Assembly (NCBI GenBank): GCA_035533215.1
Contig: DATLUG010000005.1
Span: 62,001-126,000 of the forward strand
DNA length: 64,000 nucleotides
Origin: DAHUZL01 sp035533215
Lineage (GTDB): Bacteria; Chloroflexota; Dormibacteria; Aeolococcales; Bog-877
Reading direction: 5' to 3'
The notes beneath the pieces are model-generated. The model had not been told where the DNA came from. It worked only from the letters and a program-made list of their open reading frames with translations, and searched no databases. Shown here piece after piece: positions 35,404 through 44,404 of the stretch. Each line of letters opens with the position of its first letter. Within the stretch, counting starts at the first letter, position 1. The translations under genes were made by a program, and so were the position numbers.

Positions 35404-36696
35404 TCACCCCGGGCCGGGCCACCGCACCGCCTGGCGCGCCGCCAGGATCGGCAGCCTCGGGAGGAGGTCGTCGGCCAGGATCAGGGGCCACCGGTAGGTC
35501 CGGGCGGTCGCCCGCGCCGCCTGCCGGAGCCGCTCGGCGCGGGCTGGATCATCGAGCACCGTCTCGATCGCCAGGCGCAGCTCCACCTCGGCCTCGGTCT
35601 CGATGACCAGGCTGTTGTGGAGATGGCGGGCATAGTCCTCGCCGGTGGCGCCGACGACGGCGACCCCGCCCGCCGCCATCGTCTCCAGCCCGACCAGGCC
35701 GAAGGGCTCGAAGCCGGAGTTGGCCAGGACCGCGCTGGCCGCCTGGTAGAGGACGGGGAGGAGTTCCGGGGGCAGGAACGCCCGGAGCTCGACGATGTCC
35801 GCCTCCGCCGTCTGGCGCAGGGCCGCCGCCAGGTCCGCGGCCCCGCCGACCGGGGCATCCCAGGCCCGCACCCGGAGCCCGAGCGCCCGGGCGAGGTGGA
35901 GGACCTCCCGACCGTGCGGCTCCGGCCCGCCCCGGACGAGGAGACGCACCCGTCGTCCCCGGCGGCGCAGCTCGGCCACCGCCCGGACCGCCTGCCACCA
36001 GCGCTTGTCGGGGTCGTAGCGGCCGATCTTCACCAGCAGGCGGCTGGGGTCCGCCGCCCCGCGCAGCAGCCGGACCTCGTCGGGCGCGATCGCGCGAAAC
36101 GCATCGTCGGGGAGGCCGTTGGGGATCACCACCGCCTCGGCCCCGAACCGGCCGAGCAGCAGCTGCTTCATGAAGCGGCTCACGGTGGTGAGCCCGCTCA
36201 CGAAGGCGAGGGTGCCGAGGTCCAGCCGCTCCAGGCCGTACTGGTTGTTGGCGTTCCAGAGGATGAGGGCGCGGTCGCGCAGGCCCGCGGCGTGGAGCAG
36301 GTCCGACGTCCGGTGCGCCCACGGTGCCGCGTGCCAGTCCTCGAAGATCGCGACCGGCAGCGACCCCGCTCGGATCGCGGGCGCGAGCAGCTCGGCCACC
36401 AGGCGGGGCGGCAGGCTCGCCCCCAGGGCGTCGGCCTTCTCCGTCTCCCCGGCATACACCCCCTGGGGATGGCGGGCGGAGATCGCCTGGGCGACCCGCC
36501 AGAGGGTGAGGCGACCGTGCGGTTCCACCGCGGGCCGAGCGGGATCGCCGCAGAAGACGAGGTGGGTGGGATGGCCGGATCGGGCGAGGGCGGTGGCGAG
36601 CCCGCTGACCCTGACGCCGAGGCCCCCCGCCTGGCTGTACGGGTCCGGGCCCTCCATCGCCACCAGGCAGAAGACGAGCGGCGGCGGCACCGTCAC
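35404..36696 (-). CDS. Glycosyltransferase family 4 protein (GT-B, glycogen-synthase-like start)
   Basis: 430 residues. The N-domain includes PYSQAGGLGVRVSGLA, as in GT4 and glycogen synthase-like enzymes. The C-domain has LLVKIGRYDPDKRWWQAV and the E-x7-E-type motif NSGFEPFGLVGLETMAAGG. It would move a sugar from an activated donor; acceptor and donor unknown. GTG 36696 overlaps a small upstream ORF by 4 nt. Its neighbours suggest a role in a surface-polysaccharide or glycoconjugate. Confidence 0.85.
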   Translation of the reverse strand: MTVPPPLVFCLVAMEGPDPYSQAGGLGVRVSGLATALARSGHPTHLVFCGDPARPAVEPHGRLTLWRVAQAISARHPQGVYAGETEKADALGASLPPRLVAELLAPAIRAGSLPVAIFEDWHAAPWAHRTSDLLHAAGLRDRALILWNANNQYGLERLDLGTLAFVSGLTTVSRFMKQLLLGRFGAEAVVIPNGLPDDAFRAIAPDEVRLLRGAADPSRLLVKIGRYDPDKRWWQAVRAVAELRRRGRRVRLLVRGGPEPHGREVLHLARALGLRVRAWDAPVGGAADLAAALRQTAEADIVELRAFLPPELLPVLYQAASAVLANSGFEPFGLVGLETMAAGGVAVVGATGEDYARHLHNSLVIETEAEVELRLAIETVLDDPARAERLRQAARATARTYRWPLILADDLLPRLPILAARQAVRWPGPG

Positions 36697-36959
36697 AGTC
36701 TGCGGTCCGGGCCCGGCGCCTCGCCCGGCGCGGCGACCGGGGCCGGCCGCCCCCGCTCAGCGCCCGCCCTGGGTGACCTGGGCACCCCGGAGGACAGGGA
36801 TGGCCCCACCCCGCCGATCCGGTTGCCGACGGTGGCCGGCCCCAGCCAGCGCAGGAGCACCCGTAGGGAGCGGTGGGCGACGTCGGCGGCGACGAGCACG
36901 ATCACCTCGCGACCGGATCGCAGATCGCCGCCAAAGACCCGGCGGACTCGCGGCGGCAT
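36693..36959 (-). CDS. Small hypothetical protein (doubtful)
   Basis: 88 residues starting at ATG 36959. A short hydrophobic stretch (REVIVLVAADVAH) is followed by a Pro/Arg-rich tail. Its stop overlaps the GT4 start by 4 nt (GTGA), the overlap style used by real genes here, which is the only support. Codon content looks like shadow sequence and no family is recognised. If it is not a gene, the roughly 310 nt between the GT4 gene and the amidohydrolase gene are empty. Confidence 0.3.
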   Translation of the reverse strand: MPPRVRRVFGGDLRSGREVIVLVAADVAHRSLRVLLRWLGPATVGNRIGGVGPSLSSGVPRSPRAGAERGRPAPVAAPGEAPGPDRRL

Positions 36960-37007
36960 CCGGGCAGGCCAGCCGGCACCGTCCGGGCGGCCGCCGGCGG
37001 CCCCGGC

Positions 37008-37919
37008 TCAGCCGCCCCCGCCGGCGCTCTCGGGCCAGCCCTCGGTCGCCGACCGCCCCAGCCAGCTGAGGGCGCTGCCCCCCTCGACCCATCCGCGGGC
37101 CGTGGCGGCGAGGGTCTCGAGGAATGGTCGGTACCGCTCCAGGGTGAGCCGCGGGAAGTCGCTGCCCAGCAGCAGCCGGTCCCAGCCGCAGAGCCGTCCC
37201 ACCTGGCTGGCGGCGCCGGGGCGGTAGAGCAAGGGGAGGGCGGCGCAGTCGAACCAGAGGCGGCGGCAGAGCTCTCGGACCTCCGGCATGTGGCCGTAGA
37301 GCGGCAGCCCACCCCCGAGGTGGGCGAGACACAGGCGGGGGGGCTGCGCCCCCACCAGCACCGCCTCCAGGAGCGGCCAGAGGCGCCCGGGGTGGGCCGT
37401 TCCCTTGCCGGGGTAGTCGTGCCCCACCGGCTCGCTGGCGTGAAGCAGCACCGGCCAGTCGCGCGCGGCGCAGGTGTCCAGGAGGGCGTGGAGCTCCCCG
37501 CCCGGCTCCAGCCCGAACCCCTGAGCGTCGTGGTTGAGCTCCCCCACCCCCGTCAGCCCCAGGGCCGCCGCCCGGTCGAGCTCATCCGCCCAGCCCGGTC
37601 GGGACGGGTTCACGGTGGCGAGGCCGATGATCCGGGCGGGGTGGTCCCGCACCGCCTGGGCCACCTCCTCGTTGCCGACACGGCAAAGCTCCGGGTCGCT
37701 GAACGGCCAGCCCATCACCACCGCGCGGTCGAAACCGGCGCGATCGAGCGCGGCGACGATCCCGCCCGGGTCGGACGGCCGGGCCGAGCTCGGGCCGGCG
37801 TGGCATCTCTGGAACCAGGGGTCGGCCCAGGCCGGGCTGCCGCGGCTGACGAGCCGCTCCGGGAGCAGGTGGACATGGCTGTCGATGCGACCGGAGGTGG
37901 CCGGCGGCGGACGTTTCAC
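37008..37919 (-). CDS. Amidohydrolase 2 family protein
   Basis: 303 residues, complete. Metal-ligand motifs in order: IDSHVHLLP (H-x-H), LLHASEPVGHDYPG, CLAHLGGGLPLYGHMP, and LLLGSDFPRLTLER with the catalytic Asp. This is the ACMSD-like TIM barrel family that hydrolyses or decarboxylates aromatic or amide compounds; the substrate is unknown. GTG 37919 overlaps the upstream membrane-protein stop by 4 nt (GTGA), so the two are translationally coupled. Confidence 0.88.
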   Translation of the reverse strand: MKRPPPATSGRIDSHVHLLPERLVSRGSPAWADPWFQRCHAGPSSARPSDPGGIVAALDRAGFDRAVVMGWPFSDPELCRVGNEEVAQAVRDHPARIIGLATVNPSRPGWADELDRAAALGLTGVGELNHDAQGFGLEPGGELHALLDTCAARDWPVLLHASEPVGHDYPGKGTAHPGRLWPLLEAVLVGAQPPRLCLAHLGGGLPLYGHMPEVRELCRRLWFDCAALPLLYRPGAASQVGRLCGWDRLLLGSDFPRLTLERYRPFLETLAATARGWVEGGSALSWLGRSATEGWPESAGGGG

Positions 37920-40168
37920 CCGCGGCCGACCCGGTAGATCACGTACCCGCCCGTCCGCACCAGGACCGGATAGCCCATCGAGCGGAACCAGGCGGTGTTG
38001 ATGGTCAGGTTGTTGAAGTCCTCCGGCTCCAGTTCGACGTAGCCCACGTGGTGGGTGGCGAGCAGGCGGGTCGCCGCACAGGCGCGCACACCCACCCGGC
38101 AGCCCGCGAACATGCGCTTGACCGCGGTGTAGATCCCGCGGAGGGGGATGCCGTAGCTCCACAGCCAGCCGTCGTAGGCGAGGACCACCCGGCGGCCGGC
38201 GAGGGTCGTCACCGGGTCGTTGGGCTGGCCCTCGGTGAGGAAGACGGCGTCCGGGGCGGTGCGCCGGCGAACCACCCGGGCCACCTGCTGCTCGGGAGCC
38301 CCCGCCCACCCCAGCGACACCGAGGGTGCGGTCCCCTGGGCGGGGGGGCCCTCGCCGGGCAGGGCCCGGGCCATCGTCAGCACCCCGCTCGCGACCAGCG
38401 ACCCCAGCACCAGCGCCGCCGGCAGGGCCAGCCAGCGGCGGCGGAGCCAGGGGGTGAGCAGCCCCGCGACCGGGATGGCGGCGAAGAGGTACCAGGGGGC
38501 GAGCAGCTTGGTGTCGTCCCATGACCAGGGCTGCAGGACGGCCACGTTGGCGAGCAGGAAGAGGAGGAAGGCGGGAAGGCAGTAGCGCACCACCCCCGGG
38601 GCGGGCGCGCCGGTCGGCCGGCGCCCCCGCCCCCGGCTCAGCCAGGCGAGCCCGGCGGCGGCCGCGCAGAGGGGCAGGAAGAGCCCGGTGTTGACGAACC
38701 AGAAGCCGGCCAGCCCGGACCAGAACGTCGGGCTGGCGAGCGTCGCGGCGAGGTAGTGGGCCACCGCCCCCGGCCCCGAGCCGGCCAGGTACAGGCCGGC
38801 GCAGACCGCCCCGGGGACGTGGAGCTGCTGGGCGGTGCACGGACCGCCCGGGCTCGCCAGCCACCCCAGCTGGAGGACCGGGAACTGGTTGGCCCCCACC
38901 GGGTTGTTGATCTGGCCGTGGGGGCCGAGCGCATCGAAGAGCTCGCGGGGCAGCCCGATCACGACCAGGGGCAGGAGGAGCCCCAGCGCCTCCCGCCGCC
39001 GGTACAGCACCACCCAGCCGGCGGCCAGGGCCACCGCCGCGATCCAGCCGAACGGATTGAAGAGCGGCAGGGCGCCGCCGAGGACGCCGGCGGCGGCGGC
39101 GAGCCGGGGCCGGCGCTCACGCAGCGCCACCAGCGCCGCCAGCGCCACCGCGGCCAGAAGGGCCATCCCGTAGTCGAAGTCGCGCTGCGGAAACCAGTAC
39201 ACCAGCAGCGGCTCCCACCACTGCAGGTTGGGGAGCGAGGTGGCCGTCCCGGGCTCGCCGTCGTAGTAGCGGGGCAGATGGGTGAGGGTGGCGGGCAGGT
39301 CCACCGCCACCGCCAGCACCGTGGTGGGCGAGGCCAGGCCGGGGCCATGGCAGGTGCCCTGCGCCAGGGTGGCGGTGGCCCCGGCCACCTGCGGGGTGAG
39401 GCCGTGGCAGGTGTCGGGGTAGAGGCGGGCGAAGCCCAGGTTGCCGCCGAAGAGCATGAGCAGGAGCGCGACGGTGGCGGCAAGCCGGGAGCCCAGCAGT
39501 CGCCGGGCCAGGCACCAGAGCAATGTGAAGGCCGACCAGATGACGAGCCAGGAGGGCACCACCAGGGCCGCGACCAGTGGCTGGCCGAGCGCGAGCAGGA
39601 GCGATGACTGGAAGTCGGCCATGAACGGGTAGCGGAGCGCCGAGCCGGCCAGCAGGCTGTCGGTCGCGGGGACGTTGTGGCCCCGCCAGAAGCTCTCCGC
39701 GTAGCTGGCGTGGACCGACCAGTCCGCCCAGGTCGGGTTGTAGCCGCTGGTCACCACCCCGCCCCGACCGGCCATCAGCGCGCGGCTCACGACGAAGTAG
39801 AGCGCCACCCCGAGGAGGAGCAGGAAGATGGCGGTGCCGAGCTCCCCGCCCGGCGGCCCGGCGCCGCGAGCCCGGCCGGCGACGCTCCGTGCCGCCGCCC
39901 GCCAGGGCTCGAGGAGCGACGCATGCAGGGGGCGGGACAGCAGGATCGCGACGACCCCGATCGCCGCCGGCCCCCCGAGCGCGCTCAGGGGGGTGACGCC
40001 GACCGCCAGCGCCAGGCAGTAGGCGGCGAGGGTGCCGAGGGTGAGGCCCACCACCAGGCTGAGCGCGAGCCGCTCCGGCCAGCGCCAGGCAACCGGCGCC
40101 AGCCCGACGGCGGCGGCGCCGGCCACCAGGGTGAGGCCCCAGTAGAGGAGGACGACGACCGTCGTCAT
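37916..40168 (-). CDS. Large polytopic membrane protein, GT-C-like
   Basis: About 750 residues with twelve or more hydrophobic segments and a short soluble C-terminus (TEGQPNDPVTTLAGRR, then RTGGYVIYRVGRG). Loops are Trp/Asp/Asn-rich (YNPTWADWSVHASYAESFW, NPFGWIAAVA, WSWDDTKLLAPWYLF). Topology resembles polyprenyl-linked sugar transferases, but no catalytic motif was confirmed. ATG 40168 is preferred; GTG 40189 is alternative. Its end overlaps the amidohydrolase start, and the PMT-type gene ends 58 nt before it. Confidence 0.7.
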   Translation of the reverse strand: MTTVVVLLYWGLTLVAGAAAVGLAPVAWRWPERLALSLVVGLTLGTLAAYCLALAVGVTPLSALGGPAAIGVVAILLSRPLHASLLEPWRAAARSVAGRARGAGPPGGELGTAIFLLLLGVALYFVVSRALMAGRGGVVTSGYNPTWADWSVHASYAESFWRGHNVPATDSLLAGSALRYPFMADFQSSLLLALGQPLVAALVVPSWLVIWSAFTLLWCLARRLLGSRLAATVALLLMLFGGNLGFARLYPDTCHGLTPQVAGATATLAQGTCHGPGLASPTTVLAVAVDLPATLTHLPRYYDGEPGTATSLPNLQWWEPLLVYWFPQRDFDYGMALLAAVALAALVALRERRPRLAAAAGVLGGALPLFNPFGWIAAVALAAGWVVLYRRREALGLLLPLVVIGLPRELFDALGPHGQINNPVGANQFPVLQLGWLASPGGPCTAQQLHVPGAVCAGLYLAGSGPGAVAHYLAATLASPTFWSGLAGFWFVNTGLFLPLCAAAAGLAWLSRGRGRRPTGAPAPGVVRYCLPAFLLFLLANVAVLQPWSWDDTKLLAPWYLFAAIPVAGLLTPWLRRRWLALPAALVLGSLVASGVLTMARALPGEGPPAQGTAPSVSLGWAGAPEQQVARVVRRRTAPDAVFLTEGQPNDPVTTLAGRRVVLAYDGWLWSYGIPLRGIYTAVKRMFAGCRVGVRACAATRLLATHHVGYVELEPEDFNNLTINTAWFRSMGYPVLVRTGGYVIYRVGRG

Positions 40169-40226
40169 CGCGTGGTCGGCTCCGGCCACCGGTGCGCGCA
40201 GGTCACGGCCAGCATCGGCGGCTCGG

Positions 40227-42140
40227 TCAGGACCAGCCCGGCAGCCAGAGGTGCTGGTAGAAGGCGGGCTCCGCCAGCGGCAGCGCGGTCCAGAGCGGAT
40301 AGAAGTAGACGAAGGCGGCGAACACCGCCAGGGCCACCGTCCAGGTGAGAGCGCTTCCCGACCAGGTGCCGAACTGCAGGCTGCCGACGGTGAGCCGGAA
40401 CGCCGTCCGCCGCATCCGGGCGCACACGTAGGCCAGTCCGAGACACATGAACGGCAGCGCGCCGATCATCTCGTAGAAGAACAGCACCCGGGTCGGCCAC
40501 GACCAGATGAGCAGCCATTCGAACAGGTAGGCCAGCAGGATGAACGCCGCCACCCGGTCGCGCCGGCGCACGACGAGGTAGAGGCAGCCGGCGAGCCCCA
40601 GCAACCCGAGCCACCAGAGGACCGGGTTGCCCATGTCCGTGATCCAGGCGTAGTCGGCCACCGTCTGGCCGGCGACGACCGAGCTCCCGAAGCCCGAGTA
40701 ATGGGCGTAGAAGAGGACCGGGTGCATCACCAGGGGCCAGCTCCAGAACGGGGACGCGAACGGGTGGCCGGAGGTGAGGGTGGCCTGGTAGCTGAGGGAG
40801 GCGACGCTGTTCATGACGACGTCGCTCACCGTCTGGGGCAGGTTGACCCCGGTGGGCAGCCAGATCGTGAGCGGTCCGATCTGGTCCTTGGCCAGCGGCA
40901 GCGCCACCGGCAGGTTGCAGGTCGAGGACGGCGTCGTCAGTCCCGTGCAGGTGGACGTTCCGAGGCCGGTGTCGGCGTAGTTGACGAAGAGGTTGTGGGT
41001 GGTCGTCCAGTAGCGAAAGAACGACAGGTAGAAGATGAAGAGGATCACCAGCCCGGCGGCGGCGTGGTGCCAGCCGGCGTGCGCCACCCGCCACGCCATC
41101 GGCGGCCCGGCGGTGGGGACCGTCGCGGTCGCGGCAGCCCCGCCGATGGTCACCACCCCTCCGTCCGACGCCGACGTGCGCAGCGCCACCCGCGGCCAGA
41201 GCCAGCGCCCGCAGAGGCAGACCACCATCACCGCGATCGCCGGGATGGTGTCGGCCTTGGCCGCGATCCCGAGTCCGCTGGCGACCGCGGTGAGGTAGAG
41301 GGTCCAGCGCCACGCGCGCGGGGTGCGGGCATGCCAGTGGACGAGGAACGCCCAGTAGGCCAGCGCCACGAAGAAGCCGGCGAGCATGTCGATGACAGCG
41401 GTGCGCGACTCCACCAGGGCGAGACCGTCGAGCGAGGCGAATCCGGCCGCCAGCACGGCGAACCACCGGTCGCGGTTCCAGAGCCGTCGCGCCAGCATGT
41501 AGAGGACCCCGATGAAGAGGCTGCCCAGGATCGCGGGCATGATCCGCCACCCCCAGGGGTCGAAGCCCAGCCAGCTGATGCCGGCGGAGATCAGCAGCTT
41601 GGTGAGGGGCGGCTCGGGGTCGAAGTAGTCCACCCCCTTGAGGTTCTCCAGCCCGTTGACGGCGAAGTACACCTCGTCGAAGACGAACCCGCAGGTGCGG
41701 CGCTCGGCCAGGTGGGGCCCGACCGGAGCCTTGGTGCACCCGGTGGTGTCGGCGGGAAAGCCCAGTCCCCACGCGCCGAACCCGAGCACCTCGTGGGTGG
41801 GAGTGAGCTTGGTCCCCGCCGCCGCCGGGACCGTCCCCGCGAGGGTGAAATGGCCGGAGAAGATGTCGGGAAAGATGGGGCTGGCCAGCCGCACCACCAG
41901 CGCCGCGGCCACGAAGGCGCCGGCGATCCAGCAGTCGCGCCCGTCGATCCCGGTCAGGGTCCGGTGCCGGCGCAGCAGCAGCGACAGACCCCACGGCGCC
42001 AGGAAGAGCACGAATGCCACCACCGGGTGGACCGGCCACGCCATCAGGGCGTCGGCGACCGCGAAGACGACCCCGAGCGCCGCCGCCCACCGCCATTCCC
42101 GCCGCCACATCGGCACGGTGACCCCGGCCGCCGCGGTCAC
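40227..42140 (-). CDS. Dolichyl/polyprenyl-phosphate-mannose-protein mannosyltransferase (PMT family)
   Basis: A 637-residue GT-C protein. The first large loop has the acidic motif FDEVYFAVNGLENLKGVDYF and then DPEPPLTKLLI, as in PMT/ArnT enzymes. About eleven hydrophobic segments follow, with a PMT-like C-terminal region (WLLIWSWPTRVLFFYEMIGA). It would transfer mannose from a lipid carrier to Ser/Thr of exported proteins. It overlaps the small PH-like membrane protein gene by 4 nt upstream. Donor and target proteins are not identified here. Confidence 0.9.
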   Translation of the reverse strand: MTAAAGVTVPMWRREWRWAAALGVVFAVADALMAWPVHPVVAFVLFLAPWGLSLLLRRHRTLTGIDGRDCWIAGAFVAAALVVRLASPIFPDIFSGHFTLAGTVPAAAGTKLTPTHEVLGFGAWGLGFPADTTGCTKAPVGPHLAERRTCGFVFDEVYFAVNGLENLKGVDYFDPEPPLTKLLISAGISWLGFDPWGWRIMPAILGSLFIGVLYMLARRLWNRDRWFAVLAAGFASLDGLALVESRTAVIDMLAGFFVALAYWAFLVHWHARTPRAWRWTLYLTAVASGLGIAAKADTIPAIAVMVVCLCGRWLWPRVALRTSASDGGVVTIGGAAATATVPTAGPPMAWRVAHAGWHHAAAGLVILFIFYLSFFRYWTTTHNLFVNYADTGLGTSTCTGLTTPSSTCNLPVALPLAKDQIGPLTIWLPTGVNLPQTVSDVVMNSVASLSYQATLTSGHPFASPFWSWPLVMHPVLFYAHYSGFGSSVVAGQTVADYAWITDMGNPVLWWLGLLGLAGCLYLVVRRRDRVAAFILLAYLFEWLLIWSWPTRVLFFYEMIGALPFMCLGLAYVCARMRRTAFRLTVGSLQFGTWSGSALTWTVALAVFAAFVYFYPLWTALPLAEPAFYQHLWLPGWS

Positions 42141-42748
42141 GAGGCCCGTCGCCGGCTGGGCCGCGCCGACCTTCCTGCCCGCGCCGACGGGGCCGGGGGG
42201 CGGCGCGGGATCGCCGGCGCCAGCTGCGCCTCCAGCGCGGCGGCGCCCTCCACCAGCAGGATCAGGTCGCGGTCCAGGACGACGCGGCGGCCCAGCACCC
42301 TGGCGGCGTCGGCGAGCCCGGCACCGCCCTCGTCCACCCGCACCACCACCACCGGCCGCTCCGCGTAGCGACGCAGGGTGGCGGGGAGCTGGGCGCGCCG
42401 GGAGGGGGCGTCGTAGACGGAGCCCAGGGTCTGGGTGCGGGTCAGCCGGAGCTGGTCGAAGCCGATGGCGCCCCGCCTTCGGCCGGCACGGAGGAGGAGA
42501 CTCTCGGGTCCCATCGAGACGTAGCGGGTGGCCTTGCGCCAGTAGACCGCGCCCCCGGCGAAGGCGAGGATCGCAGCCAGCACCAATAGGCTGGGGTCGA
42601 GGGTGTGCCGTGCCGCCAGCCCCAGGACCGCGAAGCCCACCAGCAGCAGCGCCGGGTAGAGGAGCCAGATCCGATTGCGCCGCCAGAGGTCGGCGTCCGC
42701 GACCAGATGATGGCGGGTGGCGTCGGTCGCTCCGGCGGCTTCGGTCAC
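42137..42748 (-). CDS. Small membrane protein with two TM segments and a PH-like C-terminal region
   Basis: 203 residues: two adjacent hydrophobic helices (LYPALLLVGFAVLGLAA, LLVLAAILAFAGGAVYW), then a segment with beta-rich pattern (VSMGPESLLLRAGRRRGAIG, FDQLRLTRTQTLGSV) similar to bacterial PH/YdbT-like domains. The GTG start overlaps the mtnP stop by 4 nt (GTGA). Function unknown; placed between mtnP and the mannosyltransferase. Confidence 0.65.
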   Translation of the reverse strand: MTEAAGATDATRHHLVADADLWRRNRIWLLYPALLLVGFAVLGLAARHTLDPSLLVLAAILAFAGGAVYWRKATRYVSMGPESLLLRAGRRRGAIGFDQLRLTRTQTLGSVYDAPSRRAQLPATLRRYAERPVVVVRVDEGGAGLADAARVLGRRVVLDRDLILLVEGAAALEAQLAPAIPRRPPAPSARAGRSARPSRRRAS

Positions 42749-43560
42749 AGGTTCGCCAGACCCGCCGCCGCCGGTGCCGTATGGCAGGCGCACCGGGGCT
42801 CCGGCGGCAGCGCGGCGATCGCCAGCTCCAGCACCTTGCGAACCCGGGCGATGTTCTCTCCGAACACTTGGAGGACTCGCTCGTGGGTCACCGGCACCAC
42901 GTCGGGGGCGCCTTCGAGCCCGGCGTCGTGGTCGGTGACGAGGGCGATCGCCCCATAGCAGAGTCCGAGCTCGCGGGCCAGGATCACCTCCGGGTACCCG
43001 GTCATCCCGATCACGTCCCAGCCGCTGGTGGTGTACCACCGCGACTCGGCCCGCGAGCTGAACCGCGGCCCCTGGATGACGACCAGGGTGCCGGTCTCCT
43101 GGACTCGGACCCCGGCCGCGCGCGCGGCCTCCACCGACGCCGCCCGCAGTTCCGGGCAGTAGGGATCGGCCGCGCTCACGTGTCCGACCGGCGGGCCCTC
43201 GACGTAGGTGTCGGCGCGCCCGTGGGTTCGGTCGACGAACTGGTCCGGCACGACGAAGGCCCCCGGCCCGATCCCAGCCTGGAGGCTGCCGACGGCACAG
43301 GGGGCGAGGATCCGGCGAACGCCCAGCAGCCGCATCGCCGCCACGTTGGCCCGGTAGTTGATCCGGTGGGGCGGGATCGTGTGCCGGCTCCCATGGCGGG
43401 GCAGGAACGCCACCCGCCGGCCGCCGAGCACGCCCACCGCGCAGACATCGCTGGGATCGCCGTAGGGGGTGGGACATGCGACGGCCTCGGCATCGTCCAA
43501 CAGCTCGTAGAGGCCGGACCCACCGAAGACCCCGATCTCGGCCCGCGGCGACGCCGTCAT
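42745..43560 (-). CDS. mtnP: S-methyl-5'-thioadenosine phosphorylase
   Basis: 271 residues. Phosphate and base-binding motifs of the MTAP/PNP class are complete: GVFGGSGLYELLDD, PRHGSRHTIPPHRINYRAN, GTLVVIQGPRFSSRAESRW, GMTGYPEVILARELGLCYG and LVTDHDAG. LVTDHDAG favours adenine over guanine nucleosides. It cleaves methylthioadenosine to adenine and methylthioribose-1-phosphate in methionine salvage. ATG 43560 has no ribosome site but has CATAAT 8 nt upstream, a leaderless start. Confidence 0.93.
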   Translation of the reverse strand: MTASPRAEIGVFGGSGLYELLDDAEAVACPTPYGDPSDVCAVGVLGGRRVAFLPRHGSRHTIPPHRINYRANVAAMRLLGVRRILAPCAVGSLQAGIGPGAFVVPDQFVDRTHGRADTYVEGPPVGHVSAADPYCPELRAASVEAARAAGVRVQETGTLVVIQGPRFSSRAESRWYTTSGWDVIGMTGYPEVILARELGLCYGAIALVTDHDAGLEGAPDVVPVTHERVLQVFGENIARVRKVLELAIAALPPEPRCACHTAPAAAGLANL

Positions 43561-43568
43561 GGCGACCC

Positions 43569-43574
43569 ATTATG
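43569..43574 (-). promoter_or_regulatory. -10 box (CATAAT on minus strand), leaderless promoter of mtnP
   Basis: CATAAT lies 8 nt before the mtnP ATG. AT-rich stretches are rare in this window, which makes the box stand out. Confidence 0.5.
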
Positions 43575-43679
43575 CAAAGCCGACCGCCGGTCACCCGGCG
43601 CGATGCGGGTGGGGTGGTGCCGCCGGCCCGGGTCGCCGCCAGGGGCTGCGACCCGAGGGTGCGGGGCCGGCCCGCCCCC

Positions 43680-44105
43680 TCAGGCCGCGGGACCCGCGAC
43701 CAGGTGCGGCTGGGCGGAGGCCGGCACGAGGTCGGCGAGGGTGGTCTCGGCCAGGACCGATCGCGCGGCCGACTCCGCCGCCCGCAGCGCCGCCAGCACC
43801 CGGCAGCGACCGCCGACCTCGCACGCCGCGGTCTCCCGGAAGCACCCCAGAGGGGCCTGGGTCCCCTCCAGTGCCGTCAGGGCGTCGTTCAGCGTGATCG
43901 TCGACGGGGGTCGGGTCAGCATGTGGCCCCCGTGGGGCCCGCGGGTGCTGCTCACCAGCTGGTGGCGCCGGAGGCAGAGGAGCACCTGGTCCAGGAAGGC
44001 CGCCGGCACGCCCTGGCGGGTCGCGATCGACTGGCACGTGACGGCGGGGCCCGGGTAGCGGGCGGCGAGGTCCACCAGGGCACGCAGGCCGTAGTCGGCC
44101 TTCAT
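43680..44105 (-). CDS. Rrf2-family transcriptional regulator with Fe-S cysteines
   Basis: 141 residues. The winged-helix N-terminus (MKADYGLRALVDLAAR, AFLDQVLLCLRRHQLV) and the wing RGPHGGHML are typical. Three cysteines at 88, 95 and 101 (C-x6-C-x5-C) match the [2Fe-2S] ligands of IscR/NsrR-type Rrf2 proteins. It would sense Fe-S status, NO or redox change. ATG 44105 is used since the family starts MK at this point. No target operon is adjacent. Confidence 0.9.
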   Translation of the reverse strand: MKADYGLRALVDLAARYPGPAVTCQSIATRQGVPAAFLDQVLLCLRRHQLVSSTRGPHGGHMLTRPPSTITLNDALTALEGTQAPLGCFRETAACEVGGRCRVLAALRAAESAARSVLAETTLADLVPASAQPHLVAGPAA

Positions 44106-44321
44106 CGAGAGCCTCACGCACCGTCCCCCGCCGGGTTCGGCGCCTGAGGCCCGGGACACTCGCAGTCGGAACCGTCGGCTTCGGCCATCGATAAGATCCC
44201 CGCCCCGAGGATAGGCGTCCCGACCGGGTCGGTCAACGGCAGGCCCCCGGCACGGCCTTCGCCGTCCGGTGGGCTACCCTGCTTCCCTGTGGCCGACCGA
44301 GGGCAGGCGGACAGCCCACCG

Positions 44322-44404
44322 GCCGGGATGGCGGAACGGCAGACGCAGCGGTCTTAAAAACCGCGGCTCGCAAGAGCGTGCGGGTTCGACCCCCGCTCCC
44401 GGCT
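44322..44404 (+). tRNA. tRNA-Leu (anticodon TAA)
   Basis: The acceptor stem pairs GCCGGGA (44322-44328) with TCCCGGC (44397-44403). The anticodon stem GCGGT/ACCGC encloses the loop CTTAAAA, giving anticodon TAA. A long variable arm (GGCTCGCAAGAGCGT) and T arm GCGGG-TTCGACC-CCCGC are present, so it is a class II tRNA-Leu. The base after the acceptor stem is T rather than the A normally expected for tRNA-Leu; CCA is not encoded. It marks the left edge of an accessory zone with decayed genes. Confidence 0.92.
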
